Positions 1 to 11,330 of a stretch of DNA of 64,000 nt are shown here, in pieces. Location: the NCBI GenBank assembly GCA_946811695.1, contig OX328123.1:118055602-118119601 (forward strand), written 5' to 3'. The notes beneath the pieces are model-generated. The model worked only from the letters and a program-made list of their open reading frames with translations, searched no databases and was not told the DNA's origin. Within the stretch, counting starts at the first letter, position 1; each line of letters starts with the position of its first letter. The position numbers and the translations under genes were made by a program. Origin of the DNA: Gonocerus acuteangulatus (lineage: Eukaryota > Arthropoda > Insecta > Hemiptera > Coreidae).

Positions 1-785
1 AGAGTTTTATTTAACAACTAGCCGAATACCCGTGCTTCGTCACGGCAGATAAGTAGTTATTTTATTGCGTTAAATAATCCATCAAAAATTAACGCTACTA
101 TATAATTTTTTGCAGTTTATTATAGCAGCCCCCCCCCGAAATGTTTATTTGATGGTAAAATGTGTCTTAAAACCCTTAAAAATAAATTAAATAAGATCAT
201 TTCATTTTAGTTGTAATAGCGTTTTATTTGTCTAAAACTATTCCAAGTTCGGAATTGTTAGTATTCCATACCCCGGAAATGGCATCAGCCCCCCCCCCCC
301 CCCCGAATTATTTCGTACATACGCCCGTGGTTACCAGTAACAACGTAACAAATACAGGTTAAATTTTGTTGTCAATAATAGATGTACGTTAAAATTTAAA
401 AATTTATGTTCCTCCCATGTCATTTGGAAACACCCATTATATTTGCGAATATTACCAAGAGGGATGCTGACGGGTAAAGAGGCTGTGCAAAGGTTCGGGA
501 TATTATTACCTCGGATGGTACCAGGTAAAGCAGGACTCTCTAGTGAAATAAACCACAATTAAAATGGTGATTTCATCTCTCATAGCGTAAACTCTATGAT
601 GGACAGTTTATTTCTAGCAATTCTAGGTCTCCCATCATAGTTGAAATTAACCTCAATTAAAAATAATACTACGAAATAGATAATGTACGGTAGCAGCTGT
701 TCTGTTATCGTCCTAGCAACGCATGCTGCCTTGGCTTGTGTTAAATCTGCTCTAACCAACTAAACCCCTCTAAAAATACTTAAAA
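1..785. other. AT-rich stretch, no gene recognised
   Basis: No coding segment or RNA gene is recognised. Homopolymer C runs occur near 129-137 and 291-304, in otherwise AT-rich DNA. Short open frames here have no recognisable domain. Confidence 0.5.
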
Positions 786-789
786 ATTC

Positions 790-1145
790 GAATATCAAAA
801 AATCCTTTCTTAGTGAGCGTCTACGTTCTGTAGGGCGTGTCCATGCAAAATTTCAAGTTTTTCTGTCCAGTGGTTTGGGCTGGGCGATGATAGGTCAGTG
901 AGTGAGTGGTATTTGACAAATATATTGTCTACTATATTGACCTTGACAGAAGGTCAAGATTGACCTTCTGCGTATTTTACAGAAATAAATGATTTAGTGT
1001 CTTATGTAGAAAATGCTTGAAAGAAAGCTCTTTTAGCACTTTCCTCCGAAGGAAAGTAGCTATTGAGGTTGCACTCGACGGAATTTTTGAAATTTTTTTT
1101 CTAATCTTTATCGATCCTACCTAGTAGACACCGAATATGATATAT
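790..1145 (+). repeat. Dispersed repeat R2, copy 1
   Basis: The segment around 1030-1135, from GCACTTTCCTCCGAAGGAAA through TATCGATCCTACCTAGTAGA, recurs at 39,055-39,180 in the same orientation and at 9,541-9,680 inverted. Two of the three copies abut a (TA)n tract on the side after the CTACCTAGTAGACACC motif. The upstream part (about 835-905) resembles the noncoding tails common in arthropod LINE or Helitron families. The superfamily is not settled; the repeat status is seen directly from the three copies. Confidence 0.75.
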
Positions 1146-1542
1146 ATTCTTTTTGATTTTAGGAGGCATGGGGTGGCATGTATGTATGTAGGTATGGGAT
1201 CGCAGAACATTAGAATTTAATTTTGCAAATTAAGAATATATACATTTTCATTGATCAGAAAATAAAATAATAACACAAGAAAGCAGCAAACTATTTTTAG
1301 AGCTGACATTTGATGAGAATCTAAGCTGCCAGAAGGATATTGCCTTTCTTAAAAAAAGAATAAACACTTCTTGCTTCATGTTAAAAATTTAATCAAAGTC
1401 AAATCATTATTAAACATTAAAGACCTGGTATATAAAAATTACGGAATTTTTGAATCGAAACTATTCCCTAATAGGGAAATAAATCAGAAGCCATAGAAAT
1501 TGTTTAATTAAAAGAAAATATAATAAGAAATATTTTAAGGAT

Positions 1543-1705
1543 CTCCCCGTGGTCTAGTGGCCATCACCTATGATTATCATGCGGGAGATGGTGGGTTCGA
1601 TTCCCACCACCGTGGCAGGAAGTTTCTCGCGGCTCGTAAGAAAATTTCCTCGCTAAACCAGGGATGTCGGCACAAATGGCCCAGATGTCTGTGCACCGTA
1701 AACAA
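1543..1705 (+). repeat. SINE-A (tRNA-derived), copy 1
   Basis: A tRNA-like head at 1543-1616 has an A-box-like TGGTCTAGTGGCC and a B-box GGTTCGATTCCC, the split promoter used by RNA polymerase III. It is followed by a tRNA-unrelated body (GGCAGGAAGTTTCTC ... GATGTCGGCACAAATGGCCC ... GCCGTAAAC-like end). The same body recurs near 19,070, 25,052 and 58,071, and the same head at 1816 and 56,607. It is a mobile non-coding element copied by a partner LINE, not a functional tRNA. The short open frame over it is a by-product. Confidence 0.85.
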
Positions 1706-1815
1706 AATAAAAAAAATATTTTGGCATTCGCAAGTTAAACATCATGTAGAAAGTATTTAAAAAACTGAAAGTTTAAACACTGCATTCTATCGACATTTTA
1801 GCAACATTAAAAAAG

Positions 1816-1868
1816 AGTCTCCCTGTAGTCCAGTGGCGAACGCTATGAATTGTTATGCGGGAGATGGG
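1816..1868 (+). repeat. SINE-A head fragment
   Basis: The sequence AGTCTCCCTGTAGTCCAGTGG through ATGCGGGAGATGGGG matches the first two-thirds of the SINE-A tRNA-like head at 1543. It is cut off before the B box, and AT-rich DNA then leads into a (TA)n tract. Confidence 0.6.
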
Positions 1869-1957
1869 GCCTGCATCAGGGATTGTTCTTATTTGAGGAC
1901 TCCTTGAAAACGATTTTTGAAACTTTAAATACACTAATAATATAATATAATATAATA

Positions 1958-2404
<447 letters not shown>

Positions 2405-2486
<82 letters not shown>

Positions 2487-2488
2487 AG
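2405..2488. repeat. (TA)n microsatellite
   Basis: TA dinucleotide tract flanking the tRNA-head side of SINE-B copy 1, so that this SINE has TA repeats on both sides. Confidence 0.95.
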
Positions 2489-2753
2489 CACATTTTTCAC
2501 TTCCAATTTTTCTGGTTGCTGTTGGTCTGATTTACGTTGTGGCAAACTCTCGAAAGTTAAAGAAAAATAATTATTAATTATAGAAAATTAAACTAACGAA
2601 TGTGCATAAAGTCTAATTAAAATATACCACTTTTCACATTCGATACTTATTCGGTAAATACATCCTGGAACAAATTGGCGATTTTGCTAATTATAAAAAA
2701 TGGCCCCAGTCAGAGTCACCTGGCAACATGTCCAGGTACTACGAGATCATATA

Positions 2754-3310
2754 TACAGGTTGTCCCAAATAAGACGGCTCAAACTAATTTTGCAGCCAAA
2801 CAGTTGATCTGAGAAAAAAATGTCAGAAGAAAAAGTTGTAGGGCTTAAACTAAGCTTTTTAAATATGTCAACCATTTAACATGCTGATTGCGCATGGGCG
2901 CTCGGCGCTAGATGAAATGTTGAGGTTAGCAGATGACCCCTATTATTATGCACATCGTTTTGAAGTGAATTAAAAAACAAAACCTTTACCGCAAACCGCA
3001 CTTCGATATCATTAAAATCAAATGAGTTTCGTTATTGTTTTAAATTAAAGATGCCACCTTCAACATCCAGGCACCTTTGAAGTCTGGAACATATGCTGTC
3101 ACCTGCTCTCAATACTTGTTCCTTCAATATGGCTCTGGAGGCTTCAGCAATCCTTCCTCGCATTTGGTCTAGTGTACTAGGCGGATTAGAGTAGACCATA
3201 TTTTTAAGTGTACCCCATAGGAAGAAGACCATCGGAGTGAGTTCAGGTGATCTAGGTAGCCAAGAAATAGGGCCATCCCTGCCAATCCAATTATTCCCAA
3301 GAAGCTACGA
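2754..3310 (-). pseudogene. Mariner-type transposase, C-terminal remnant with terminal repeat
   Basis: The left end TACAGGTTGTCCC at 2754 resembles the TACAGGGTGTCCC ends seen at 5623 and 42,001. On the minus strand, 3310 down to 3032 encodes the C-terminal part of a DDE transposase of the Tc1/mariner superfamily (WIGRDGPISWLPRSPELTP, then FFLWGTLKNMVY). In relatives in this window the motif reads PLDF with the third catalytic Asp; here it reads PMVF, so that Asp is lost. The protein is cut at its N-terminal side near 3310. Its missing N-terminal half may be the remnant at 4600-4957 in the same orientation. It is non-functional. Confidence 0.7.
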
Positions 3311-4149
3311 ATGCTGTAACCTCCATAGCATAGGATTAGCGGGGATATATATATATTATTATTATTTTGAACGTTTTCTATTGTTCGTGATTCAAAATCA
3401 ACATAACGGTGTTACCTGTAGGTGGAGCAGTCCTGGAAGTCGAAGACACAATCTCTGAAACTGTCCCAGCCAAATTCAATATCCTTAAAACCGGCACATT
3501 TAAGTCTCTGTCCTGAAATGAATTAATTCTCTTAAGAGTGAGGCATCTTAATTAACAATATTCTTTTAATTTAAAACATTATAATTGAGTTTTATAACAA
3601 TTAATCATTGTTTCATAGAAAAGTAATAATGAAAATATAAATCATTTAATAAAAGAAGAATAGAACAACATTTAATATACTTCATACATTGGGTTTAAAT
3701 TTAAACAAAATATTTAGCATAACAAACATTGCGAAGGATTGAGTAATTTGAAACTGCAAAATGATAAAAGTCGAGTAGTTTCCGATTAGATGTCTACCTA
3801 ATTCGAATCTTATACTCCACCACACCACCTATTTTAAAGCTTAACGATTTACCAGAGATTAAGTTTAAACAAAATAGCTCTTGTTTCATACAAATGATTA
3901 CTTTTATGAGGTGTAGATAGTTAGCTGACACACAATTATCAATATCTCTGGTAGTACTGGTCTTGGAGTATTGCTTCTGGTGCAATTTTAAAGCAAATGC
4001 TCTTTTGAACTACATCTGCAGTAATTTTTTATGCGGTTGCAATAAAACGGATAGATGACTTTTAAATGTGTACATATATATGTTATGTGTCTCTTACTAA
4101 ATAGAGACTTGTTATTTGTAAACACATTATATTTAAATATATAATTATG

Positions 4150-4202
<53 letters not shown>

Positions 4203-4569
4203 TATGTTTTATACATTTTTAAAAAAATAAATTTAAAGTTTACAAACTCAAAATTAAAACTATAAAGAAAAATACAGCTAGAAGTAAAAATAAAAAATAA
4301 AACATAGATTTATTTGATTTAGAAATGAGAATTTTAAGCTGGAAATACATATTTTATTTTGAAATTCCAAATTTTTTTTATTCTGATGATATTTTTAAGC
4401 GATCGCGATCGTTGTTAAATGTTGGCCTTATGTGTGATATTAATAGACTTGAATCAATTAACGAATTATTGATTCGTTGGTAGTCGTCTTTCAAAAATTT
4501 CTTGAAAAAGATTCTCTTTATCAGCGGAAGTATTTATGCTAAGACCCTTAGCATATTGTGACAGCATAC
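3311..4569. other. AT-rich interval between two transposase remnants
   Basis: No coding domain is recognised. It contains a (TA)n/(CA) tract at about 4150-4203. It may be an insertion between the two halves of one mariner-type pseudogene, or unrelated DNA. Confidence 0.4.
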
Positions 4570-4987
4570 CATCTGGTATAAGAGGATGTCTGCTATTTCC
4601 GGGCCATGTATCAGTCTGTACCGTACGAAATGTCAGTTTTGGACTCGCCGATTTCCTTCAAATGTCTTGAAACTGTCGTGGCTCCTACTCCGAGTTCTTT
4701 GGCATATTCCCTAATGCTTTTTGAGAGACAAGCTTCAACCCTTTCTTTCAGGTGGTCATCGTCAAGCTTGGTTTCTGGCCTTCCTCGCTCCTCGTTGTGA
4801 AGGTCAAAATTTCCACTTCGAAACCTGGAAAATCACCGGTAAACAGTTCGTTCATTCACCTTTACCTCCCCGAACGCCGTGTTCATACACGCCTCAGGAG
4901 TGCTATCACCGAGCTTAAATTCATAACGAAAAATAATACGGATTTCCGTTGATGTCATAATTTAAGTTTTATTTTTTTCTCAGAGGA
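4570..4987 (-). pseudogene. Mariner-type transposase, N-terminal remnant
   Basis: Reading the minus strand from the ATG at 4957, the frame encodes a mariner-type N-terminal paired-like helix-turn-helix region. A first HTH block begins IRIIFRYEFKLGDS. It is followed by FRSGNFDLHNEERGRP and then REYAKELGVGATTVSRHLKE, the typical linker and second HTH. A single in-frame TGA (about 4837) sits where relatives have Trp, so the gene is dead. Homology fades beyond about 4600. The stretch 4970-4987 (reverse complement CTGAGAAAAAAATAAAAC) resembles the inner end at 2805-2825, suggesting both lie in one inverted-repeat element of about 2.2 kb. Confidence 0.7.
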
Positions 4988-5259
4988 TCGTTCTCACAAC
5001 ACAGTACGCAAGTTACGGATTAAATAATGGGAATAAAAGAGCTTTAATTCTATATGAATAACAATGATGTTTGTAAACAATGAAATAACTAGGGGAAAGG
5101 AATTAATCGCAAAGTAAACAGAACTGCCATTCCATACGGTACAGCCTGATAGTTAAAGTTTGTAACATCTTATTGGCATGTAACCGCACATATCCACCAG
5201 TATCTCAGCCGTGTCTCTCGTAAACTTCTAAGAAAAATATTAACACTCCACCTTAGGAG

Positions 5260-5370
<111 letters not shown>

Positions 5371-5565
5371 GGGTGAGGGTAGTTTACTGGTATAGCACTA
5401 GACTAATATGCTGGAAGAACTGAGATCTAATTCCGAGCAAGCACTTTCTTCTAGTGTCTTCGTTCGTGGGTTTGATTCGGCCTTCCTGTCCGTCCCAAGG
5501 CCAACCCAGTATTTCGTTATTTTATTAATGGGTGCAATTAATGGGCCCTGCAAAGCGGAAAAATC

Positions 5566-5570
<5 letters not shown>
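5371..5570 (+). repeat. SINE-B, degraded and 3'-truncated copy
   Basis: The tRNA-like head is worn (GGTGAGGGTAGTTTACTGG, then GAGCAAGCACTTTCTTCTAGTG as in the full copy at 49,977). The body continues to about AATGGGTGCAATTAATGGG and then stops at a (TA)n tract. It is missing the last third of the family. Confidence 0.75.
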
Positions 5571-5622
<52 letters not shown>

Positions 5623-5627
<5 letters not shown>

Positions 5628-5800
5628 GGTGTCCCGAAAATAAACGGCAAAACTTCGGGAATCGATTCAGGATAAAAAAAAAGAAAGAAGAAAAGTCCCT
5701 TGGCATTTTTCTCGTTTTTGCTTCGTTTCTGAGAAAAACTAAAACACAATTGTGAAAAGGGATTCTTGCATAATGCCTATATAAAAATCATTAAAAGTAT
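5623..5800 (+). mobile_element. Terminal repeat of mariner-type family M1 (solo end)
   Basis: It starts with TACAGGGTGTCCC directly after (TA)n and continues through AAACTTCGGGAATCGATTCA and CATTTTTCTCGTTTTTGC to the A/T-rich inner part. It matches both long inverted ends of the element at 10,359-11,687. Only one end is present, so it is a deletion remnant. It lies just before a Penelope-like fragment on the other strand. Confidence 0.8.
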
Positions 5801-5836
5801 GATTATTCATCAATTGACCCTTTTCTCAATATTCTT

Positions 5837-6652
5837 ATCTTCGTGTTAGGCGGAAGGTCAACAAATAAAATCTTCAACACTCAGTATCACCAACTTTATT
5901 TCATCCCTACATGTTTCACACCCCTATTTGTGCCTCTTCAGGGGTAAAAATTACAAAAATAAAACTTACAGCCTACACCTGAGGAGGATAACCTTCCACC
6001 AGTACGGTCACGACTAGAATGACCATGGTTTGAAAGAATTCAATATGGCGAAAAATAAACAGCTGATCGATAATCGATATGTCATACCTTTAAAAATGTT
6101 TAAAAATGAATTTCCAGAAGAAATATAGTCCCAAAAATTAAAACCATCTTCACACCTTCAAAATAAAAACATAATTTTACTTTTTGTCAAATAAGTTAAT
6201 AAAAATAGTATTTAAATGTAGTATTTCCGTTTTTTTATTTACCACTTTTTCCCTATTTTTTATGATTTGGATATTTTCCTTTATTCTTCTTTTCAATCTA
6301 TTTCTTTCTTTACCCAATGTGCTAATATTTTCAAAATCAAAACTATGTTTATATTTTATAGCATGATAAGCCAACGCTGTTTTATTCTCTCCTTTATCAA
6401 TACTTTGCGCATGCTGTTTAATTCGTTTTCTAAGTAACTGTTCCGATTCCCCTATATATGATTTATTGCAACTATTGCAGTTAATGTTGTAGATATTGTA
6501 TTTAGTTTCTTTTAATTTTAATTTATCTTTAATATGACTAAAGCTATTTTTTATTCTGTTGTCATATTTCCAAGATATCCTGCCTATATCTTTACATATA
6601 TGTCTTATTTTGTTGGAAATTATTGGGTTATAATTGAAGCCAAAATAACGGC
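5837..6652 (-). pseudogene. Penelope-like retroelement fragment (GIY-YIG domain plus 3' region)
   Basis: On the minus strand, 6652 to 6177 encodes the end of a Penelope-like protein: the linker, then a Cys-containing GIY-YIG endonuclease segment (NCNSCNKSYIGESEQLLRKR), then a Lys-rich C-terminus ending before 6177. The equivalent region of the element at 39,557-40,201 reads KYIGESEQILKKRIMQH. The reverse transcriptase is absent. The 3' region holds a hammerhead-like motif near 5905-5945 (CTGAAGA, stem, GAAAC on the minus strand). Hammerhead motifs are known from Penelope-like terminal repeats. The upstream edge ends exactly in a palindrome. Confidence 0.82.
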
Positions 6653-6685
6653 AGCCGTTATTTTGGCTTCAATTATAACCCAATA
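6621..6685. repeat. Perfect 32-bp palindrome at 5' edge of Penelope fragment
   Basis: Arms 6621-6652 and 6654-6685 are exact reverse complements separated by a single A. The left arm is the most upstream coding part of the Penelope-like fragment. The junction is therefore a short head-to-head inverted duplication at its truncation point, a pattern also seen on a larger scale at 39,271-41,907. Confidence 0.9.
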
Positions 6686-6892
6686 AAGTTGAATTTTCAG
6701 TTTAAGTAAATTAAATCAGCTTTCAAGCTTAGGATATTTTTCGCTGAGATTTTATTTTACATTTTTACATAGTTTCAAGAACGACAAGGGCAAAATATTA
6801 ACTGTTTCTGTTCTAAGCTTTTCAAATGACAATAGGGATAAGAACGAAAACATGGTAATATTACGCAGTTCCTTTGAGTGTTTTAGAATAAA

Positions 6893-7050
6893 TATGCTTT
6901 AGCGATGACTAAACCGATAAAAAGCGTTACAAAAAAGTGTCACAAAAATGTGTCCGCTGGCGTTCGCGCCTATGTGATTACATTGGTTTGTCGGGTGTAC
7001 CTAAAACATATTTATGTTCCTGAATTTGAGCAGCGGGATCAAATTTGTTT
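6893..7050 (+). repeat. Dispersed repeat R4, copy 1
   Basis: Shares AGCGATGACTAAAC, GTTACAAAAAAG, CGCTGGCGTTCGCGC, then TTTGTCGGGT and TTATGTTCCTGAATTTGAGC with 8038-8215. The order is the same in both, but several indels separate them. No coding capacity is recognised. Confidence 0.7.
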
Positions 7051-8037
7051 TGTTTATCTTTTTTTTTATCTTTTATTTTGTTTATCGCTTACAAGGTTTC
7101 CCCATAGCGAGGAGTAGGCCTTATATAATGTGATTAGTATAAATAATGTTAGTATTACTAAGGTCATGCATTAGTCTAATTTTTATTTAACATGCTCCAA
7201 TATCTTAATAATATTTTTAACTTAATAATTTACAAAAATAACTTATTTACATTTATTTAAATAAATATTGTTTTGGCAATCATAATACATAAAACATATT
7301 GTATGTAGTATTTATATTTATATACTATATAATATATTTAAAAATAAATAAACAGGAGAAAAAATAGGAATATTCAAACAATAACAAAACAAAGTAGAAT
7401 TATTCTCCGAGCAGTGAAGCCCTGAGCTTTAACATATTCTTAAGGTATAGAAATATTTTGAAATAATCCTCTTTTGAGGCTCTGTTTAGGATCTCATGCA
7501 ATTGAGCGTTATCTGCTGGGTATTTCAATGGTAGATATTGCTCTCTGATAGGCGAGTAAATTGGCGACCAACTTGTTTTGTTTATATTACCGCAGAAGAA
7601 TATACACAAGAAAGTTACATTATAATACATAAACCCGGCCAGTACTCTAAAAATATTTATCGGGAACAAAACTTTCTCTATTTTCCATTTTTTTTTTGTG
7701 CTCTCATTCTACTTTCAGTTTTATATTTTCCTCTACCAGTTGTGTTCCATAAAGAACTTCTTGAGAACCTACACGGCTCTCTCTGACAACCCAACCCGAC
7801 TATCCATCTAAATATATTGTTTTTTTTTTCTGAACCAATACAACTTTAGAAGAAAGCGAAAAAAGAATAGCGATAGAAAAACTGCGTTTGTTTACCCAAA
7901 CAAAGTAAATGTAAATTGCTGGATACTCCTTCCACCTACGTTACGACTTCAAATGTATTATTACAAGCAAACGTTAATCTCATAACACGTTCCCTTCACC
8001 TTATGCATTATGGTTTTAAATTCAAGGACATCTTATC
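7051..8037. other. AT-rich stretch, no gene recognised
   Basis: Between the two R4 copies. Short open frames have no recognisable domain or compositional support. Confidence 0.45.
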
Positions 8038-8215
8038 AAAAATATGCACTAGCGATGACTAAACTGAAAAACATCGTTACAAAAAAGCGGCCGCTGGCGT
8101 TCGCGCGTGCGCAGTGGCCATAAACGAAAAAGAAGACTGTATGTTATACAGTACATAAGTTTGTCGGGTAGACCTATAGCATATCTATGTTCCTGAATTT
8201 GAGCAGGAGGCTCTA
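8038..8215 (+). repeat. Dispersed repeat R4, copy 2
   Basis: A fuller copy than at 6893, containing TTCGCGCGTGCGCAGTGGCC then AAACGAAAAAGAAG. The same junction is interrupted by a Transib-like element at 16,848-17,563 in a third, inverted copy, so this copy serves as a paralogous empty site. Confidence 0.7.
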
Positions 8216-8925
8216 AATTTTTCTTTGGCTTTAAGTTTTTTTTCTTATTACATGCTACCGTTTAGTTTATGTCTTAAATTTTACTATTATGTATTTTAAT
8301 AGGGCCGCATGTAGTATGAAATATGGAACACAGTTCGACACGTTTCTTTTATGGTATTGCCTTGTCAATACTATCCGTTTGATCGGCAATTACCGATTAT
8401 CGTTCTATAATTTATGATTATAGAATTAATTATAAATGAAGTGTTCATGGTAATGCGTCAATCTGCCAATTATATTTTCCGGGGGTTTTTCCATCATTAA
8501 AAAAAAAAAAAAAAACATTTTCGTACCGTAAGCAAAAGGTCTAGAAAAAAAAAAGGAGTCCGTCACGCAGGAGCTGCATAACTAAGCACTTTCCTCAGAA
8601 TTTGGGTAGTGTAGACTGCTTTCCAGAACAATTTGCTTAAAATATCCTACATATAAAATATCCTACATAAATAAAATAAAAACATGAATAGTTCTCTTTT
8701 AAATTTGTAATGAGTAACTGATCAATTAGTAATTTGCTTCCAGAGTTATATTTACACATGGTACCTATTACACTACGTAATAAATACAAAAAACCTCATA
8801 TTATCGTATTTTGATCTAACGCAGGTACAGGATACAGTCACTCTAGTGGTAGAAAGCGCTCCTTGCGGCGGCTTTGTGAACCTACGTCTGGCAGCCTTTT
8901 CTATTGAAATATATTACAAATTAAA

Positions 8926-9440
8926 CCCCCGCTTTCCGATTGACCGATTTAGTTTATTTTTACAACACATATTTACCTGTAGATTACCACTACGAATACC
9001 GAGTTTCGTCGAAATATACCAAAAATCACGGCTGGTAGTGGCGAATTGGTATTGTGGGTCCGGAGTAAACCCCCCTCCAAATGAACCGATTTAGTTTATT
9101 TTTACAACACATATTTACCTGTGGATTATCACTACGAATACCGAGTTTCGTCGAACTATACCAAAAATCACGGCTGGTAGTGGCGAATTGGTATTGTGGG
9201 CCCGGAGTAAACCCCCCCCCTTCTAATGAACCGATTTAGTTCATTTTTATATCTCACTTTTCTCTCTATATTACCACTACGAATACCAAGTTTCGTTGAA
9301 ATATAACAAATGTTACGGCCGACATAGTCAAATTAGTGTTTTGGGTTCGGGGTAAACCCCTCCTTCCGGTGGACCGACTTTGGTGGTTAACGAACTCGTT
9401 CAATCGTTTGCTAATTGAATGCTATATACCAAGTTTCGTG
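8926..9440 (+). repeat. Tandem repeat of about 143 bp, 3-4 units
   Basis: The phrase TGAACCGATTTAGTTTATTT and its variants start at about 8941, 9082, 9227 and 9370, giving periods of 141, 145 and 143 bp. Each unit also carries CACTACGAATACCGAGTTTC and ends in a GGGTAAACCCCC-like block. The first two complete units are the most alike and the last is divergent and truncated. A further diverged unit-like segment lies at about 11,805-11,955. It runs into (TA)n at 9482. Confidence 0.85.
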
Positions 9441-9478
9441 ACGAAAAAACAAAAACTCTGGCCGCTATCGTGTTAACA

Positions 9479-9480
<2 letters not shown>

Positions 9481-9536
<56 letters not shown>

Positions 9537-9540
9537 TATA
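9481..9540. repeat. (TA)n microsatellite between two repeats
   Basis: TA tract flanked on the left by GCTATCGTGTTAACAGACA and on the right by the end of R2 copy 2. The left flank recurs inverted at 41,946-42,000, also next to (TA)n. Confidence 0.95.
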
Positions 9541-9680
9541 TGTAAGTTTTAACGGGGGTCATTTTCGGTGTCTACTAGGTAGGATCGATAAAGATTTGAA
9601 GAAATTTTTCAAAAATTCCGTCATGAGTCCAACCTCAATAGCTACTTTCCTTCGGAGGAAAGTGCTAAAAAGAAAAAAAC
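9541..9680 (-). repeat. Dispersed repeat R2, copy 2 (inverted)
   Basis: Reverse complement of the R2 core at 1030-1135 and 39,055-39,180, including CTACTAGGTAGGATCGATAA and TTCCTTCGGAGGAAAGTGC. Its end meets the (TA)n tract. Confidence 0.85.
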
Positions 9681-10828
9681 TAGTTAAACATACTTAAATA
9701 CAGAGCCTCACCATCGGAAATCCTATTAAAACAAGGGTAACGTACAAACTTAGATCATCTGCATTGTTTTGTTTTGGATGAGCTGCTAAAATCGAATATG
9801 TGCGTAAGTTAAAATTAATATCCAAAAGAAGCATATTAGTCATTAAACAGTTTTTTTTTTTAAAGATTTGTATAATAAATTTACTGATTTATTTATTGGT
9901 GCTCCGCTTTAAGCCGGGCCTTACTCTATGTGTTAAGTCTTTCTGCACTTGCCAAATCAATAAGGTACACATGAATTATGATCTAACATCAATGGGATAT
10001 TCGTATCTCCAAAGGACACTATAGTAAGAAAAAATATTTAATAGTATTCAAGTATAACCGCATAATCTATTGTCAGGTACACAATGTAGTATTGAGTCTA
10101 TTTACTGTCTACCTTCACTAAACAATGCAAATAAGTTCTAGAGTATATTTAGGTGTCGGCCTCTCATGCTGTGAATATGTAAATGACTTATCTTAAGATT
10201 AGTGTTAAATATTTCACATTCTGGCTGTTCTTGTTTCTTGATTAAGTGTAACTACGTAAGTCGTGAATGACCAATTTTAACATGTTATCGTTCCAACGTA
10301 TGGCAACAAACATTTATAACTTTTGTTTTTAGCATACATTTATTTTACCTGAATAATTTATAGGGTTTCCCCAGAATAAAAAAAAACAAACTTCGGGAAT
10401 CGATGCAGCATGAAATAAGAAAGAAGAAAAGTCCTTTGGCATATTTCTCGTTTTTGCTTCGTTTCCGAGAAAAACGCAAAAAATCAAAACACAATTGTGA
10501 ATAGGCAGTCTTTCATAATTCCTATATAATAATAATTTTAAGTATATGTTTTATCTTCCACCCTCTCTACCCCCCCCCCCCAAAAACAAAACAACAAAAA
10601 TGTCCTTGGTCGAAAAAAACACTGACGACAAGTTAACCTGCAAGGTCTACATAATTTAGAATAGCTACTTTTTTTCGGAGTAAAGAGATAAAATACAAAA
10701 CAAAAAAAAAAACTTTCAATTCTTAATAAAATGAAAGATTCAATTCTTAAAAACAGTTAAACATCCAATACTAGAAGCATACATAATTATAAAATATAAC
10801 AATTCCTTCTTCTAATAATTCTTAACAA

Positions 10829-11330
10829 TCAATTTAAAAACCGTTCAAAGGTTTTTTGCCTTGCAGCAATAACGGCATCACAACGCAACTTGACTGACTT
10901 TTTGGCATTTGTGCTTTGCTCTGCTGTTCCCAAGCCCATCAGATGCGATGGATGAGGTGTTCCCAAGCCCATCTGATGCGATGGATGAGGTGTTCCCAAG
11001 CCCATCTGATGCGCTGGATGAGGTGTTCCCAAGCCCATCTGATGCGATGGATGAGGTGTTCCCAAGCCCATCTGATGCGATTAATGAGGTGTTCCCAAGC
11101 CCATCTGATGCGATGGATGAGGTGCTCTCTTGAGTCAATGGGCTCCCTGTAGACCAAATCGTGAGGTCTGAAGATCGAGCCGGCCAAGATGCCGGCCCAC
11201 CACGTCCTATCCATGGCCATGGATAGTTACTCTCCAACCAATTTTGGACGACCCTCCTGTAGTGGGCTGGACAACTGTCGATTTGGAACCAGCTTCCCAA
11301 TCTTTCTGCCAAAAGGACTTTTTCCAAGAA
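10829..11330 (-). pseudogene. M1 transposase remnant containing minisatellite
   Basis: Minus-strand reading gives GSWFQIDSCPAHYRRVV, then WIGRGGPASWPARSSDLT, matching the block with the second catalytic Asp and the approach to the third in mariner-type transposases. The PLDFFLWG-type segment is deleted and the frame shifts; a second frame resumes with LVYREPIDSREHLIHRI. That last motif is then reiterated by the 33-bp repeats. The tail RCDAVIAARQKTFERFLN at 10,829-10,880 is a third frame and looks like the normal C-terminus. Clearly dead. Confidence 0.72.
10925..11122. repeat. 33-bp minisatellite, 6 units
   Basis: Six consecutive 33-bp units beginning TGTTCCCAAGCCCATC occupy exactly 198 bp, with only a few substitutions (for example GCGCTGG in unit 3 and GCGATTA in unit 5). 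Because 33 is a multiple of three and the unit lacks stop codons in several frames, open frames of 11-residue repeats appear on both strands. Those frames are by-products. On the minus strand one frame reads REHLIHRIRWAWE-like, linking the unit to the transposase coding sequence next to it. Confidence 0.95.

Noticed and set aside
10925..11122. CRISPR-like array
   Set aside because: Units are directly tandem with no unique spacers, and the DNA is clearly eukaryotic.
10909..11220. Long open frames of 11-residue repeats (for example a repeated SPSDAMDEVFP-type or HLIHRIRWAWE-type protein)
   Set aside because: They are produced by a 33-bp minisatellite that is open in several frames on both strands; the source is a dead transposase.
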